From the NCBI GenBank assembly GCA_944376425.1, contig CALWCS010000085.1:1-43747 (forward strand): 43,747 nucleotides of DNA. The letters are read 5' to 3'. Positions 34,782 through 43,021 of this stretch are shown in pieces. The stretch is from an uncultured Lachnospiraceae bacterium. Its GTDB lineage: Bacteria > Bacillota > Clostridia > Lachnospirales > Lachnospiraceae. Within the stretch, counting starts at the first letter, position 1, and each line of letters starts with the position of its first letter. The translations under genes were made by a program, and so were the position numbers. The notes under the pieces were generated by a model. That model was not told the origin of the DNA. It was given only the letters and a program-made list of their open reading frames with translations, and did no database searches.

Positions 34782-36245
34782 TTATTTTAATGCTTCTGTA
34801 CTCAGTTTTTCCAGAAGGGAAGACTTAATATCATATAATTTCTTTGAGAGATCGACATAAACTTCATGCGGGTTCGTAAAACGTTTTGTCTCATCCCAAA
34901 GAGTATTCAGTTCTTTTGTGCAGTAATCGCGGATTTCCATGACAGACGGAGACTGATAGACACATTTTCCGTTTAAAAATACAGGAACGAGAAGTTCGCG
35001 CAGCTCATAAGTATCGGCATGTATTTTTGTCTTTTTCCATGTCTCAAGAGGATCAAAAATAATCATATCTTTGGAAGAATCAAATTTTTCATCAACCAGA
35101 CAGATCAGATCCGCTTTTAGTTTGCCGGTTTGTTTTTCGTAGATACGATAAATAGTTTTATTGCCAGGGTTTGTGATTTTCTCTGTGTTTTCTGACAATT
35201 TGATTTTTGGAATAAATTCCCCTGTTTCATTATCACGTACTGCTGCAAGTTTATAAACGCCTCCGAAAGCAGGACAGTCTTTTGAAGTAATCAAATTGGT
35301 ACCGACGCCCCAGGAAGTAATAGCTGCACCTTGAGTTTTTAAACTTTGGATCAGATATTCATCCAGATCACTGGAAGCAGAAATCACTGCATCGGTAAAA
35401 CCGGCATCATCAAGCATCATTCTTGCCTGTTTTGACATATAGGCAAGATCGCCGCTGTCAAGACGAATGCCATAATTTTTCAGTTCAATGCCGGATTCCT
35501 TCATCTCGCGAAAAACACGAATTGCATTTGGAACACCAGATTTTAGTGTATCGTAAGTGTCAACGAGAAGAACACAGGCATTGGGGTACAGTTTTGCATA
35601 CGTCTTAAATGCCGTATATTCGTCAGGAAAGCTCATAATCCAGCTATGTGCATGAGTTCCTTTGATCGGAACATCAAAAAGCTGACCGGCAAGTACATTA
35701 GAAGTTCCGATACATCCTCCGATCATGGCTGCACGTGCCCCGTATACCCCTGCGTCAGGACCTTGTGCACGCCGCAGACCGAATTCCATAATTCCGTCTC
35801 CTTTTGCAGCATAGACAACACGAGAAGCTTTCGTTGCGATCAGACTTTGATGATTGATAATCGTAAGAATTGCAGTTTCTACTAGCTGTGCCTCCATAAT
35901 CGGGGCGATCACTTTAATCAAAGGTTCATGAGGAAATACAACAGTTCCCTCAGGAATTGCATAGATATCACCGCTGAAATGGAAATTTGAGAGATAATCT
36001 AAAAAATCCTCGTCAAATGTATTGAGGCTGCGGAGATAGTCGATATCTTCCTTTTTAAAGGAAAGATTTTGAATATAATCAATCACTTGGTCAAGTCCGG
36101 CCGTAATGGCATATCCTCCGTCACTCGGATTTCGGCGATAAAAGGCATCAAAGATAACAGTCTGATCAGTCGGATTTTTAAAATATCCCTGCATCATGGT
36201 TAATTCGTAAAAATCTGTTAATAGCGTCAGATTCATAGTACTCAT
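34782..36245 (-). CDS. pncB: Nicotinate phosphoribosyltransferase
   Basis: It converts nicotinate and PRPP to nicotinate mononucleotide, for NAD salvage. 487 residues. Motifs include LLTDFYELTM at the N-terminus, EFGLRRAQG, GTHAHSWIMSF with the conserved phosphorylatable-type His, DTYDTLKSG and IRLDSGDL. This is the long Gram-positive NAPRTase form with a C-terminal extension. Start at 36245 with GAAAGGAG 7 bases upstream. It has its own minus-strand promoter and no NAD gene neighbours. The long inverted repeat described separately lies just after its stop. Confidence 0.95.
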   Translation of the reverse strand: MSTMNLTLLTDFYELTMMQGYFKNPTDQTVIFDAFYRRNPSDGGYAITAGLDQVIDYIQNLSFKKEDIDYLRSLNTFDEDFLDYLSNFHFSGDIYAIPEGTVVFPHEPLIKVIAPIMEAQLVETAILTIINHQSLIATKASRVVYAAKGDGIMEFGLRRAQGPDAGVYGARAAMIGGCIGTSNVLAGQLFDVPIKGTHAHSWIMSFPDEYTAFKTYAKLYPNACVLLVDTYDTLKSGVPNAIRVFREMKESGIELKNYGIRLDSGDLAYMSKQARMMLDDAGFTDAVISASSDLDEYLIQSLKTQGAAITSWGVGTNLITSKDCPAFGGVYKLAAVRDNETGEFIPKIKLSENTEKITNPGNKTIYRIYEKQTGKLKADLICLVDEKFDSSKDMIIFDPLETWKKTKIHADTYELRELLVPVFLNGKCVYQSPSVMEIRDYCTKELNTLWDETKRFTNPHEVYVDLSKKLYDIKSSLLEKLSTEALK

Positions 36246-36332
36246 AGAAAGGCTCCTTTCATTTTAAGAAAAACGCATATTTTTATGCAGATAGCTGTTT
36301 TTGCGCAGAAGCACACTGTTTGGATGCTTAGT

Positions 36333-36361
36333 ATTATATCATAAATTGTTCTAAAAGTCAG
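36333..36361 (-). promoter_or_regulatory. Promoter of pncB
   Basis: On the minus strand CTGACT (36361-36356), 17-base spacer, perfect TATAAT (36338-36333). Confidence 0.65.
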
Positions 36362-36397
36362 GGATAATAAAAAAATAGAAAAAAAATAAAAAAGTAC

Positions 36398-36426
36398 TTG
36401 CTTTTTTAAAAAACTTAGTATATAAT
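36398..36426 (+). promoter_or_regulatory. Promoter of tRNA-Gln
   Basis: TTGCTT (36398-36403), 17-base spacer, TATAAT (36421-36426), 20 bases before the mature tRNA. Confidence 0.75.
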
Positions 36427-36445
36427 ACAACTTGTCTTGAGGCAA

Positions 36446-36518
36446 TGGGCTATCGCCAAATGGTAAGGCAACGGACTCTGACTCCGTCATTGTGAAGGTT
36501 CGAATCCTTCTAGCCCAG
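36446..36518 (+). tRNA. tRNA-Gln (anticodon CUG)
   Basis: Acceptor arms TGGGCTA and TAGCCCA, discriminator G, D-arm GCC/GGC with GGTAA, anticodon stem ACGGA/TCCGT around CTCTGAC giving anticodon CTG, and T-arm GAAGG-TTCGAAT-CCTTC. CCA is not encoded. It stands alone between its own promoter and terminator. Anticodon CUG reads CAG. Confidence 0.95.
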
Positions 36519-36525
36519 CTCTAAA

Positions 36526-36578
36526 GGTTGTCTTTAATGAAACAGATTTCGTTTCATTGGAAGGCAACCATTTTTTTT
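36526..36578 (+). terminator. Intrinsic terminator after tRNA-Gln
   Basis: GGTTGTCTTTAATGAAAC pairs with GTTTCATTGGAAGGCAACC (a few wobbles) and eight T follow. Confidence 0.9.
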
Positions 36579-36591
36579 ATCGAAATTAGTC

Positions 36592-36633
36592 CTATATTTT
36601 GAAGAATCAAAAGATATTGCTGTCAAAATATAG
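36592..36633. repeat. Perfect 11-bp inverted repeat next to the thioesterase promoter
   Basis: CTATATTTTGA (36592-36602) and TCAAAATATAG (36623-36633) are exact complements 20 bases apart, ending one base before the -35 box. A possible operator of a lipid-responsive regulator. Confidence 0.65.
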
Positions 36634-36662
36634 TTGACGTATCTGAAAGTTCAAAATAAAAT
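36634..36662 (+). promoter_or_regulatory. Promoter of the acyl-ACP thioesterase gene
   Basis: TTGACG (36634-36639), 17-base spacer, TAAAAT (36657-36662). Confidence 0.7.
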
Positions 36663-36756
36663 GAGTATCATAAACGGCATTCGCAAAGAAAGACTGCTTT
36701 CAAAGAAAACAAAAATGGATAAAAAAGAAGCGTCAAACAAGTGAGGGTTATTAAGA

Positions 36757-37524
36757 ATGACTTATGAATGGAAAAGCAGAGTGCGCTACAGTGAAACAGG
36801 AGCGGATGGAAGGTTAAGTTTGACAGGACTAGTCAATTATTTTCAAGACTGTAGTACCTTTCAATCAGAAGAAATAGGTCTGGGATGGAAATATTTGAAC
36901 GAAAAACAACGTGCATGGGTACTTTCTTCCTGGCAGATAGAGATTACATCTCTCCCTGTGATGGGTGAGAAAATCATAGTAAAGACATGGGCGCACAGTT
37001 TTAAAGGATTTTATGGCGGAAGAAATTTTTTGCTTTTAGATGAAAAAGAAAAAGTGATGGCATATGCCAATACAAATTGGGTGTTTATGGATTTGGAGAC
37101 GGGACATCCTGCTAAGATCGATCAGGAAGAGATAAAAGGCTATCAATTAGAAAAACCGTATGAAATGACATATGCTCCGAGAAAACTGCCATTTCCGGAG
37201 GAAGGCATACGACAGGAAAAATTTCAGGTCAGAAAACATCATCTCGACACAAACCGACATGTAAATAACGGACAGTATATTGCGATGGCACAGGAATATC
37301 TTCCAGAGCAGTTTTGCCTTAGAGCTATGAGGGCAGAATATAAAAAAGCGGCACTTTTGCACGACTGGATGATTCCTGTGGTAAAGCAAGATCAGGATGG
37401 AATTACAGTAGCACTTTGCAGTGAACAAGAAAAGCCTTATGCGATTGTAAAATTTTATGATGCAACTTCTAAAAACAGATCATTCGATGATAGAGCAATG
37501 GATAGCAAAAAAATATCTGTCTAA
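36757..37524 (+). CDS. Acyl-ACP thioesterase (FatA/FatB-like family)
   Basis: 255 residues with two tandem hot-dog domains. The N-terminal one begins YEWKSRVRYSETGADGRLSLTGLVNYFQD with the RAWVLSSWQIEI segment. The C-terminal one carries LDTNRHVNNGQYI, where Asn and His are the expected catalytic residues. The family releases free fatty acids from acyl carrier protein. Other acyl thioesterase subfamilies are possible. The start follows GTGAGGG. An inverted repeat borders its promoter. Confidence 0.9.
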   Translation: MTYEWKSRVRYSETGADGRLSLTGLVNYFQDCSTFQSEEIGLGWKYLNEKQRAWVLSSWQIEITSLPVMGEKIIVKTWAHSFKGFYGGRNFLLLDEKEKVMAYANTNWVFMDLETGHPAKIDQEEIKGYQLEKPYEMTYAPRKLPFPEEGIRQEKFQVRKHHLDTNRHVNNGQYIAMAQEYLPEQFCLRAMRAEYKKAALLHDWMIPVVKQDQDGITVALCSEQEKPYAIVKFYDATSKNRSFDDRAMDSKKISV

Positions 37525-37588
37525 AAAGATGATATCACGAAAAGAAACAATATGTGGCGAAAAGTAAGAAATAGAGTGAGGAAAAAAT

Positions 37589-38425
37589 ATGCTGCAGTTA
37601 GGAAAAAAACAGGAATTAACGGTAATTAAAAAGGTGAACTTTGGCGTTTATCTTGCACAAAACGAAGAGGATTCAGAAAAAGTATTGCTTCCACAAAAGG
37701 AAGTTCCTGAACAGACAGTAATCGGAACAAAGATGGAAGTATTTTTATATAAAGATTCCAAAGACCGGCTGATTGCGACAAGGCGCACTCCAGCTTTGGA
37801 AATCGGAAAGATTGCACAGCTGACAGTCAAAGAGGTAGGAAAAATAGGTGCATTTTTAGACTGGGGACTGGAAAAGGATCTGCTGCTTCCATTTAAAGAA
37901 CAGACCAAAAAGGTACACGAGCAGGAAAAAGTATTAGTTGCTTTGTACGTTGACAAAAGCAGCCGACTTTGTGCGACAATGAAAATTTATCCGTATCTTT
38001 GTCAAAATTCTCCTTATCAGAAAGAGGATCATGTAAAGGGGATTGTCTATGAAGTCAGCAAAGAATTTGGAGCCTTTGTAGCAGTTGACGGAAAATATTC
38101 CGGATTGATTCAGGCAAAGGAAGCTGTAAACCGTTATTATCCGGGGGAAGAAGTGGAACTTCGTGTGACGGGAGTAAAACCGGATGGAAAATTGGATTTA
38201 AGTGCCAGAGAAAAGGCATATCTTCAGATTGACGAAGATGCCGAGGCAGTTATGGAAGTGATAGAAGAGTTTGAAGGCGTACTTCCGTTTAACGATAAAG
38301 TGTCTCCCGAAATGATTCAGAGAGAATTCGGTCTGAGTAAAAATGCATTTAAGCGTGCGGTAGGACGTCTTTTGAAACAAGGAAAAATTGAAATTACAGA
38401 AAACAGAATAAAAAAAGTAAAATAG
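37589..38425 (+). CDS. CvfB-like S1 RNA-binding protein
   Basis: 278 residues containing several S1-type OB folds: residues about 1-60, 65-135 (GKIAQLTVKEVGKIGAFLDWGLEKDLLLPF) and 145-210 (GIVYEVSKEFGAFVAVDGKYSGLI). A C-terminal winged helix follows (GVLPFNDKVSPEMIQREFGLSKNAFKRAVGRLLKQGKI). This order is that of CvfB (YitL in B. subtilis), an RNA-binding regulator of virulence factor expression in Staphylococcus. The start follows GTGAGG. The gene lies 64 bases after the thioesterase and may be cotranscribed. Confidence 0.92.
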   Translation: MLQLGKKQELTVIKKVNFGVYLAQNEEDSEKVLLPQKEVPEQTVIGTKMEVFLYKDSKDRLIATRRTPALEIGKIAQLTVKEVGKIGAFLDWGLEKDLLLPFKEQTKKVHEQEKVLVALYVDKSSRLCATMKIYPYLCQNSPYQKEDHVKGIVYEVSKEFGAFVAVDGKYSGLIQAKEAVNRYYPGEEVELRVTGVKPDGKLDLSAREKAYLQIDEDAEAVMEVIEEFEGVLPFNDKVSPEMIQREFGLSKNAFKRAVGRLLKQGKIEITENRIKKVK

Positions 38426-38487
38426 ATAAAAGAATAAGCGATCATTTACTAACGAATGATATATTAATAAATATAAGGAGGATCACT

Positions 38488-38862
38488 ATGAAAAAAGCAA
38501 TCTGTACAGACAAAGCTCCATCTGCAATCGGACCTTATTCTCAGGCAATCGAAGTAAACGATATGATTTTTACTTCCGGCGTAATTCCTGTGAATCCAGA
38601 GACAGGAGAAATTCCTCAGGGAGTAGAGGCACAGGCAGACCAGGCAATAAAAAACCTTTCTAATCTTTTAGAGGCATCAGGAAGCAGCACAGAGAAAGTA
38701 ATTAAGACAACGGTATTTATTAAGGATATGAATGATTTTGGAAAGATTAATGAAATCTATGCCAAGTACTTTACCGGTGTATACCCGGCACGCTCCTGCG
38801 TAGAAGTGGCAAGACTTCCAAAAGATGTATTAATGGAAATTGAAGCAATTGCTCAAAAATAG
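38488..38862 (+). CDS. ridA: RidA family enamine/imine deaminase
   Basis: 124 residues. It hydrolyses reactive 2-aminoacrylate-type enamines from PLP enzymes. Typical segments are KAPSAIGPYSQAIEVNDMIFTSG, the QADQAIKNLSNLLEASG helix, KTTVFIKDMNDF and the C-terminal PARSCVEVARLPKDVLMEIEAIA, containing the substrate-binding Arg. Length is standard. AAGGAGG precedes the ATG. Confidence 0.96.
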   Translation: MKKAICTDKAPSAIGPYSQAIEVNDMIFTSGVIPVNPETGEIPQGVEAQADQAIKNLSNLLEASGSSTEKVIKTTVFIKDMNDFGKINEIYAKYFTGVYPARSCVEVARLPKDVLMEIEAIAQK

Positions 38863-39011
38863 AAGAAGAAAGTACAGAAAAAGGCTGGAAAGTACAGCAG
38901 AAACTACCTACAGACAGCCCCAAAAAACAAAAAAAATGGTGGAATAATCACAGCAGCCGCGACAGGAAAATAAGGAAAATATGAAAATATTCCGAAAATG
39001 CCAAAAAGTGG

Positions 39012-39040
39012 TTGATTTTAAAAGAAAATTAGGTTATAGT
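39012..39040 (+). promoter_or_regulatory. Promoter of the HPr-like gene
   Basis: TTGATT (39012-39017), 17-base spacer, TATAGT (39035-39040), about 40 bases before the gene. Confidence 0.65.
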
Positions 39041-39082
39041 TAGGGCGTAACAAGAAGGGATTTTTGAAAGGAGAGGTTTTTT

Positions 39083-39325
39083 ATGAAGGTACAAAATATC
39101 AAAGATATTGATAAGTTCTTCCAGGTAATTGACAGCTGTAAAGGAAAAGTAGAATTACTGACAGGAGAAGGAGACAGATTAAACTTAAAGTCAAAACTTT
39201 CTCAGTATGTTTCTATGGCAAATATCTTCTCCAACGGCGAAATTCCAGAATTGGAAATTGTTGCGCATGAAAAAGAAGATATTGATAAATTGATTGAATT
39301 TATGATGGAGAGCGGTGCAGAATAA
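39083..39325 (+). CDS. Small HPr-like protein without the active-site histidine
   Basis: 80 residues, soluble. By eye it aligns along most of HPr. FFQVIDSCKGKVELL corresponds to the HPr segment after the active site, and GDRLNLKSKLSQY lines up with the NLKSIMGVMSL motif around regulatory Ser46. ELEIVAHEKEDIDKLIEFM matches the C-terminal strand and helix. The His15 motif (G-I-H-A-R-P) is absent: this position reads IKDIDKF. It could therefore not act as a PTS phosphocarrier. A Crh-like regulatory role through the Ser site is possible but unproven. It has its own promoter, a strong GGAGAGG site and a terminator. Similar small proteins seem common in Lachnospiraceae under uninformative names. 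Confidence 0.7.
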   Translation: MKVQNIKDIDKFFQVIDSCKGKVELLTGEGDRLNLKSKLSQYVSMANIFSNGEIPELEIVAHEKEDIDKLIEFMMESGAE

Positions 39326-39393
39326 GCATTGCTCATCGAAACAGGCAAAAGAATTGTGAAATTGTAATAGAAAAATTTCTACTGACATAAGAA

Positions 39394-39440
39394 AAAGAAA
39401 GCAGTAAATCCTGAAAAAGATTTGCTGCTTTCTTTATTTT
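39394..39440 (+). terminator. Intrinsic terminator after the HPr-like gene
   Basis: AAAGAAAGCAGTAAATC pairs with GATTTGCTGCTTTCTTT (one bulge) and a T-rich end follows. Confidence 0.88.
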
Positions 39441-39552
39441 GATTATATAGCAAAATTCAGTAATGATCTGCTAGGAACACTGAAAAATTTTAAATGGTTC
39501 CTTTTTAACTTACACGGGAAAGTTTCGGGTACTAGGAAATAAAAACGGTTAC

Positions 39553-39581
39553 TTTACCTTCGTTCAGAAGTTTGATATAAT
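39553..39581 (+). promoter_or_regulatory. Promoter of the methyltransferase-protease pair
   Basis: TTTACC (39553-39558), 17-base spacer, perfect TATAAT (39576-39581). Confidence 0.6.
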
Positions 39582-39620
39582 AAATACAATGAAATTATAA
39601 AGAAAAAAGGAGAATCAATT

Positions 39621-40223
39621 TTGGACTCGATAGACTATTATGAACAGTATGCAAACGTATATTATGAAGATACAGTAAATATTGATATGAGTAAAATAAG
39701 AGATAAGTTCTTAGAACTGCTTCCGGAAAATGCCGATGTACTGGATTTAGGATGCGGTTCTGGAAGGGACGGAAAAGCTTTGGAGGAGGCAGGATGTTAT
39801 GTAACCTTGCTGGATGGTTCTGCTCAGATGTGTAAGCTGGCAGAAATCACGACGGGTAAGGAAGTGCTGAATCTCAGATTCGAAGAGATGGAATTTGAAG
39901 AAGTATTTGATGGAATCTGGGCCTGTGCCTCGCTGCTTCATGTTCCTGAAAGGGAAATTGACCAGATTATGGAAAAAGTATGTTTTGCTCTGAAACCGGG
40001 AGGAATTCTGTACGTATCTTTTCAATATGGAGAAAAAGAGCAAATCCGTGACCAGCGGCTGTTTCATGACTACACTCCGGATTCTTTGGAGAAGATGCTG
40101 AAAAGACAAAAAGAATTGGAAATTTTGGAGATCTGGATAGACAAAGATGCGAGAAGAAAAGATAAAAATTGGGTAAATGCTCTTGCGAAAAAGAAAGAAA
40201 AGAGGGATCGACATGAGCGGTAG
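39621..40223 (+). CDS. Class I SAM-dependent methyltransferase (TTG start)
   Basis: 200 residues. The SAM-binding motif I is VLDLGCGSGRDGKALEEAG (residues about 40-58), motif II-like VTLLDGSAQM, and the post-motif LKPGGILYVSFQYGE. This is the Methyltransf_11/25 or TehB-like fold; the substrate cannot be named. The start is TTG at 39621 with AAGGAG upstream and no suitable ATG nearby. Its last 11 bases overlap the following membrane protease gene, so the two are likely translationally coupled. Confidence 0.88.
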   Translation: MDSIDYYEQYANVYYEDTVNIDMSKIRDKFLELLPENADVLDLGCGSGRDGKALEEAGCYVTLLDGSAQMCKLAEITTGKEVLNLRFEEMEFEEVFDGIWACASLLHVPEREIDQIMEKVCFALKPGGILYVSFQYGEKEQIRDQRLFHDYTPDSLEKMLKRQKELEILEIWIDKDARRKDKNWVNALAKKKEKRDRHER

Positions 40224-41151
40224 ACAGAAAAATCCGTCTCAAAGAGTCAAAAGTGCTAATCGCTTATTTTTAATCAGTCTTTGTTTTGTTGTTCTTTCCT
40301 CTTACGGAATAGCTTGGATGGGAATCGGATTTTCTGTGGAAATAAGCCTGATTGTCTCTCAACTGTTATTTTGGATTCCGATTGCAGTGTATCTTTTAAT
40401 AGAACGCATCAATCTGTTTCAACTAGTTCCATTTCGAAAAATTTCGATCTCTACAGTTGGAATGCTTGTCTTATTTGCAGTATTTTTGATTCCGGTTATG
40501 GCATGGATCAACATGATTTCCATGATCTTTGTGGAAAATACCGTAGCAGTTCTGGATCAACAGGTTCAGGGAAATTCTTTGATTGTCAATTTACTGCTGA
40601 TGGCAGTGATGCCTTCCGTGTCAGAAGAATTGATGGTTCGGGGAGTATATTTCCACCAGTACAAAGTCAGCGGAATTTTTAAAGGAGCGTTGATGAGCGG
40701 CATCGTCTTTGGAATGATGCATATGAATTTTAATCAGTTTTCCTATGCGGTAGTACTTGGTATGATTATGGCTCTTCTTGTGGAGGCAACCGGAAGTATT
40801 TTTTCTTCTATGATGGTACATTTTGTCTTTAATGGATACAGTGTGGTCCTGACACATCTGCAAAGTGAAGCTGCATATCTGGGAACAGAGGAAATAATAC
40901 AGGAAATCACGCAGGGAGATATGATAGACATGCTGGTGAGCTATACTCCTACTGCGTGTATTGCAGCCATCATTGCACTTGGTATATTTTTATGGATTGT
41001 TCAGCATTGTAAGAGGACAGAACATATGAAGCAAATATTTGTATCAAACTGTTCTGAGGAGGGAAAGAAAATAAAAGTAATCACTCCATCTTTTGTGATA
41101 GGAATGGCGTTTGGAATAGGATATATGCTTTTGACGGAATGGATGGTCTGA
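40213..41151 (+). CDS. CPBP family intramembrane metalloprotease (CAAX protease/ABI)
   Basis: 312 residues from the ATG at 40213, which follows GAGGGATC inside the end of the methyltransferase gene; a longer frame from 40177 lacks a site. About eight membrane helices. The three ABI/CPBP motifs are present: EExxxR as EELMVRG at residues 138-144, FxxxH as FGMMH, and HxxxN as HFVFN. These proteins are membrane glutamic or metal-type proteases used in peptide processing, bacteriocin immunity or signalling. No bacteriocin genes are nearby. An extra helix and short basic segment form the C-terminus. Confidence 0.9.
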   Translation: MSGRQKNPSQRVKSANRLFLISLCFVVLSSYGIAWMGIGFSVEISLIVSQLLFWIPIAVYLLIERINLFQLVPFRKISISTVGMLVLFAVFLIPVMAWINMISMIFVENTVAVLDQQVQGNSLIVNLLLMAVMPSVSEELMVRGVYFHQYKVSGIFKGALMSGIVFGMMHMNFNQFSYAVVLGMIMALLVEATGSIFSSMMVHFVFNGYSVVLTHLQSEAAYLGTEEIIQEITQGDMIDMLVSYTPTACIAAIIALGIFLWIVQHCKRTEHMKQIFVSNCSEEGKKIKVITPSFVIGMAFGIGYMLLTEWMV

Positions 41152-41197
41152 ATCGGTTTTTGCATAAGAAATATTTAAAAGATAAGTTAAAAACGAT

Positions 41198-41259
41198 AAA
41201 ACAGGGAAGTAGAAAAAATGTTTGCGCGAGAGTGAGAAAACAAACTTCTCTGTTTTTTC
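41198..41259 (+). terminator. Intrinsic terminator after the protease gene
   Basis: AAAACAGGGAAG pairs with CTTCTCTGTTTT (one G-T wobble), with an inner GTTTG/CAAAC stem, and a T-run follows. It separates the pair from dnaE. Confidence 0.8.
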
Positions 41260-41368
41260 TTTATAATTTCGTATAAAAAAGGATACAAGTGTTTTGGAAA
41301 AAAGAGATTGTCTGTAGAGGACATCTAAAGTAAATCCAAGACACAAAATTTTCAGAAGGGAGAAAAAC

Positions 41369-43021
41369 GTGAATTTTACACATTTACATACCCATACAGA
41401 ATATAGTCTGTTGGATGGGTCAAACAAAATTAAAGAATATATTGCTCGTGTAAAAGAGTTGGGAATGGATAGTGCGGCGATTACGGATCACGGAGTCATG
41501 TTTGGAGTCATTGACTTTTATAAAGAGGCAAAGGCTGAGGGAATTAATCCTATTATTGGATGCGAAGTCTATGTGGCGCCAAATTCGCGTTTTGACCGGG
41601 AAAGCAGGGGAGCAGGAGACGACCGATATTACCATCTTGTTTTGCTTGCAGAGAATAATAAAGGATATCAAAATTTGATGAAAATAGTCTCAAAAGGATT
41701 TGTAGAAGGATTTTACTACAAGCCGAGGGTAGACAAAGAGGTGCTGCGCATGTATCATGAAGGCATCATTGCATTAAGCGCATGTCTTGCCGGGGAAGTT
41801 CAGAAATATCTAACGCGGGGAATGTATGAAGAAGCAAAGAAAGCAGCTTTAGAATATGAAGAGATTTTTGGAAAAGGAAATTTTTTCCTGGAAATTCAAG
41901 ATCACGGCATTCCGGCGCAAAAGACAGTGAATCAGCAGCAGCTGATATTAAGTCAGGACACCGGAATACCGCTTGTAGCGACCAATGACGTACATTATAC
42001 GTATGCGGAGGATGCAGAACCGCATGATATTTTGCTCTGTCTTCAAACCGGGAAAAAACTGACAGATGCAGACAGAATGAGATATGAAGGCGGTCAATAC
42101 TATGTAAAATCATATGAAGAGATGGCACAGCTTTTCCCATATGCATTAGAAGCATTGGAAAATACGAACCAGATTGCAAAGAGATGTCATGTGGAAATAG
42201 AGTTCGGAGTCACAAAACTTCCAAAATACGATGTGCCGGATGGCTATACGGCCTGGGAATATTTAAATAAATTGTGCCGGGAAGGATTGGAAAGAAAATA
42301 TCCTAATCCGGAACCTTATCTGGTGGAACGGCTGGAATATGAACTGGGTGTCATAAAAGAAATGGGTTATATTGACTATTTCCTGATCGTATGGGATTTT
42401 ATACGCTATGCGAGAGAAAACGGGATTATGGTTGGACCGGGAAGAGGATCGGCAGCAGGAAGTATTGTAGCTTATACGTTGGATATTACAAAACTGGATC
42501 CGATGAAATATCAGCTGTTGTTTGAACGCTTTTTGAATCCGGAGCGAGTTTCCATGCCAGATATCGACATTGATTTTTGTTTTGAGAGAAGGCAGGAAGT
42601 CATTGATTACGTGGTGAGAAAATATGGAAAAGAACGAGTTGTTCAGATTGTAACGTTTGGTACGCTTGCGGCACGAGGAGTGATCCGAGATGTGGGACGA
42701 GTGATGGATCTGCCTTATGCCATGGTAGACAGTATTGCAAAGATGATACCAAATGAATTGAATATCACAATTGACAAAGCAATTACGAAAAGTAAAGAAT
42801 TAAGGACCGCCTATGAAGAAGATGCACAGGTCAAGAAACTGATTGATATGGCAAAAAGACTGGAAGGGCTGCCGCGCCATACTTCGATGCATGCGGCAGG
42901 CGTAGTAATCAGTCAGAAAAATGTGGATGAATATGTGCCGCTCTCAAGAGCATCCGACGGATCGATCACTACGCAGTTTACGATGACAACATTAGAGGAA
43001 TTAGGTCTTTTGAAAATGGAT
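41369..43021 (+). CDS. dnaE: DNA polymerase III alpha subunit, exon 1 (interrupted by a group II intron)
   Basis: 551 codons of a DnaE-type replicative polymerase, out of a usual length of about 1150. The PHP domain starts HLHTHTEYSLLDG and runs to about residue 270. The polymerase core follows with GPGRGSAAGS and the catalytic PDIDIDF (D398 and D400). The last codon is GAT for D551 in LLKMD, equivalent to E. coli D555 in KFDFLGLRT. Right after it the protein similarity ends and GTGCG begins; in frame, translation would stop 6 codons later. GTG start with AGAAGGGAG upstream. A functional enzyme needs splicing to a second exon beyond the window. Confidence 0.93.
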
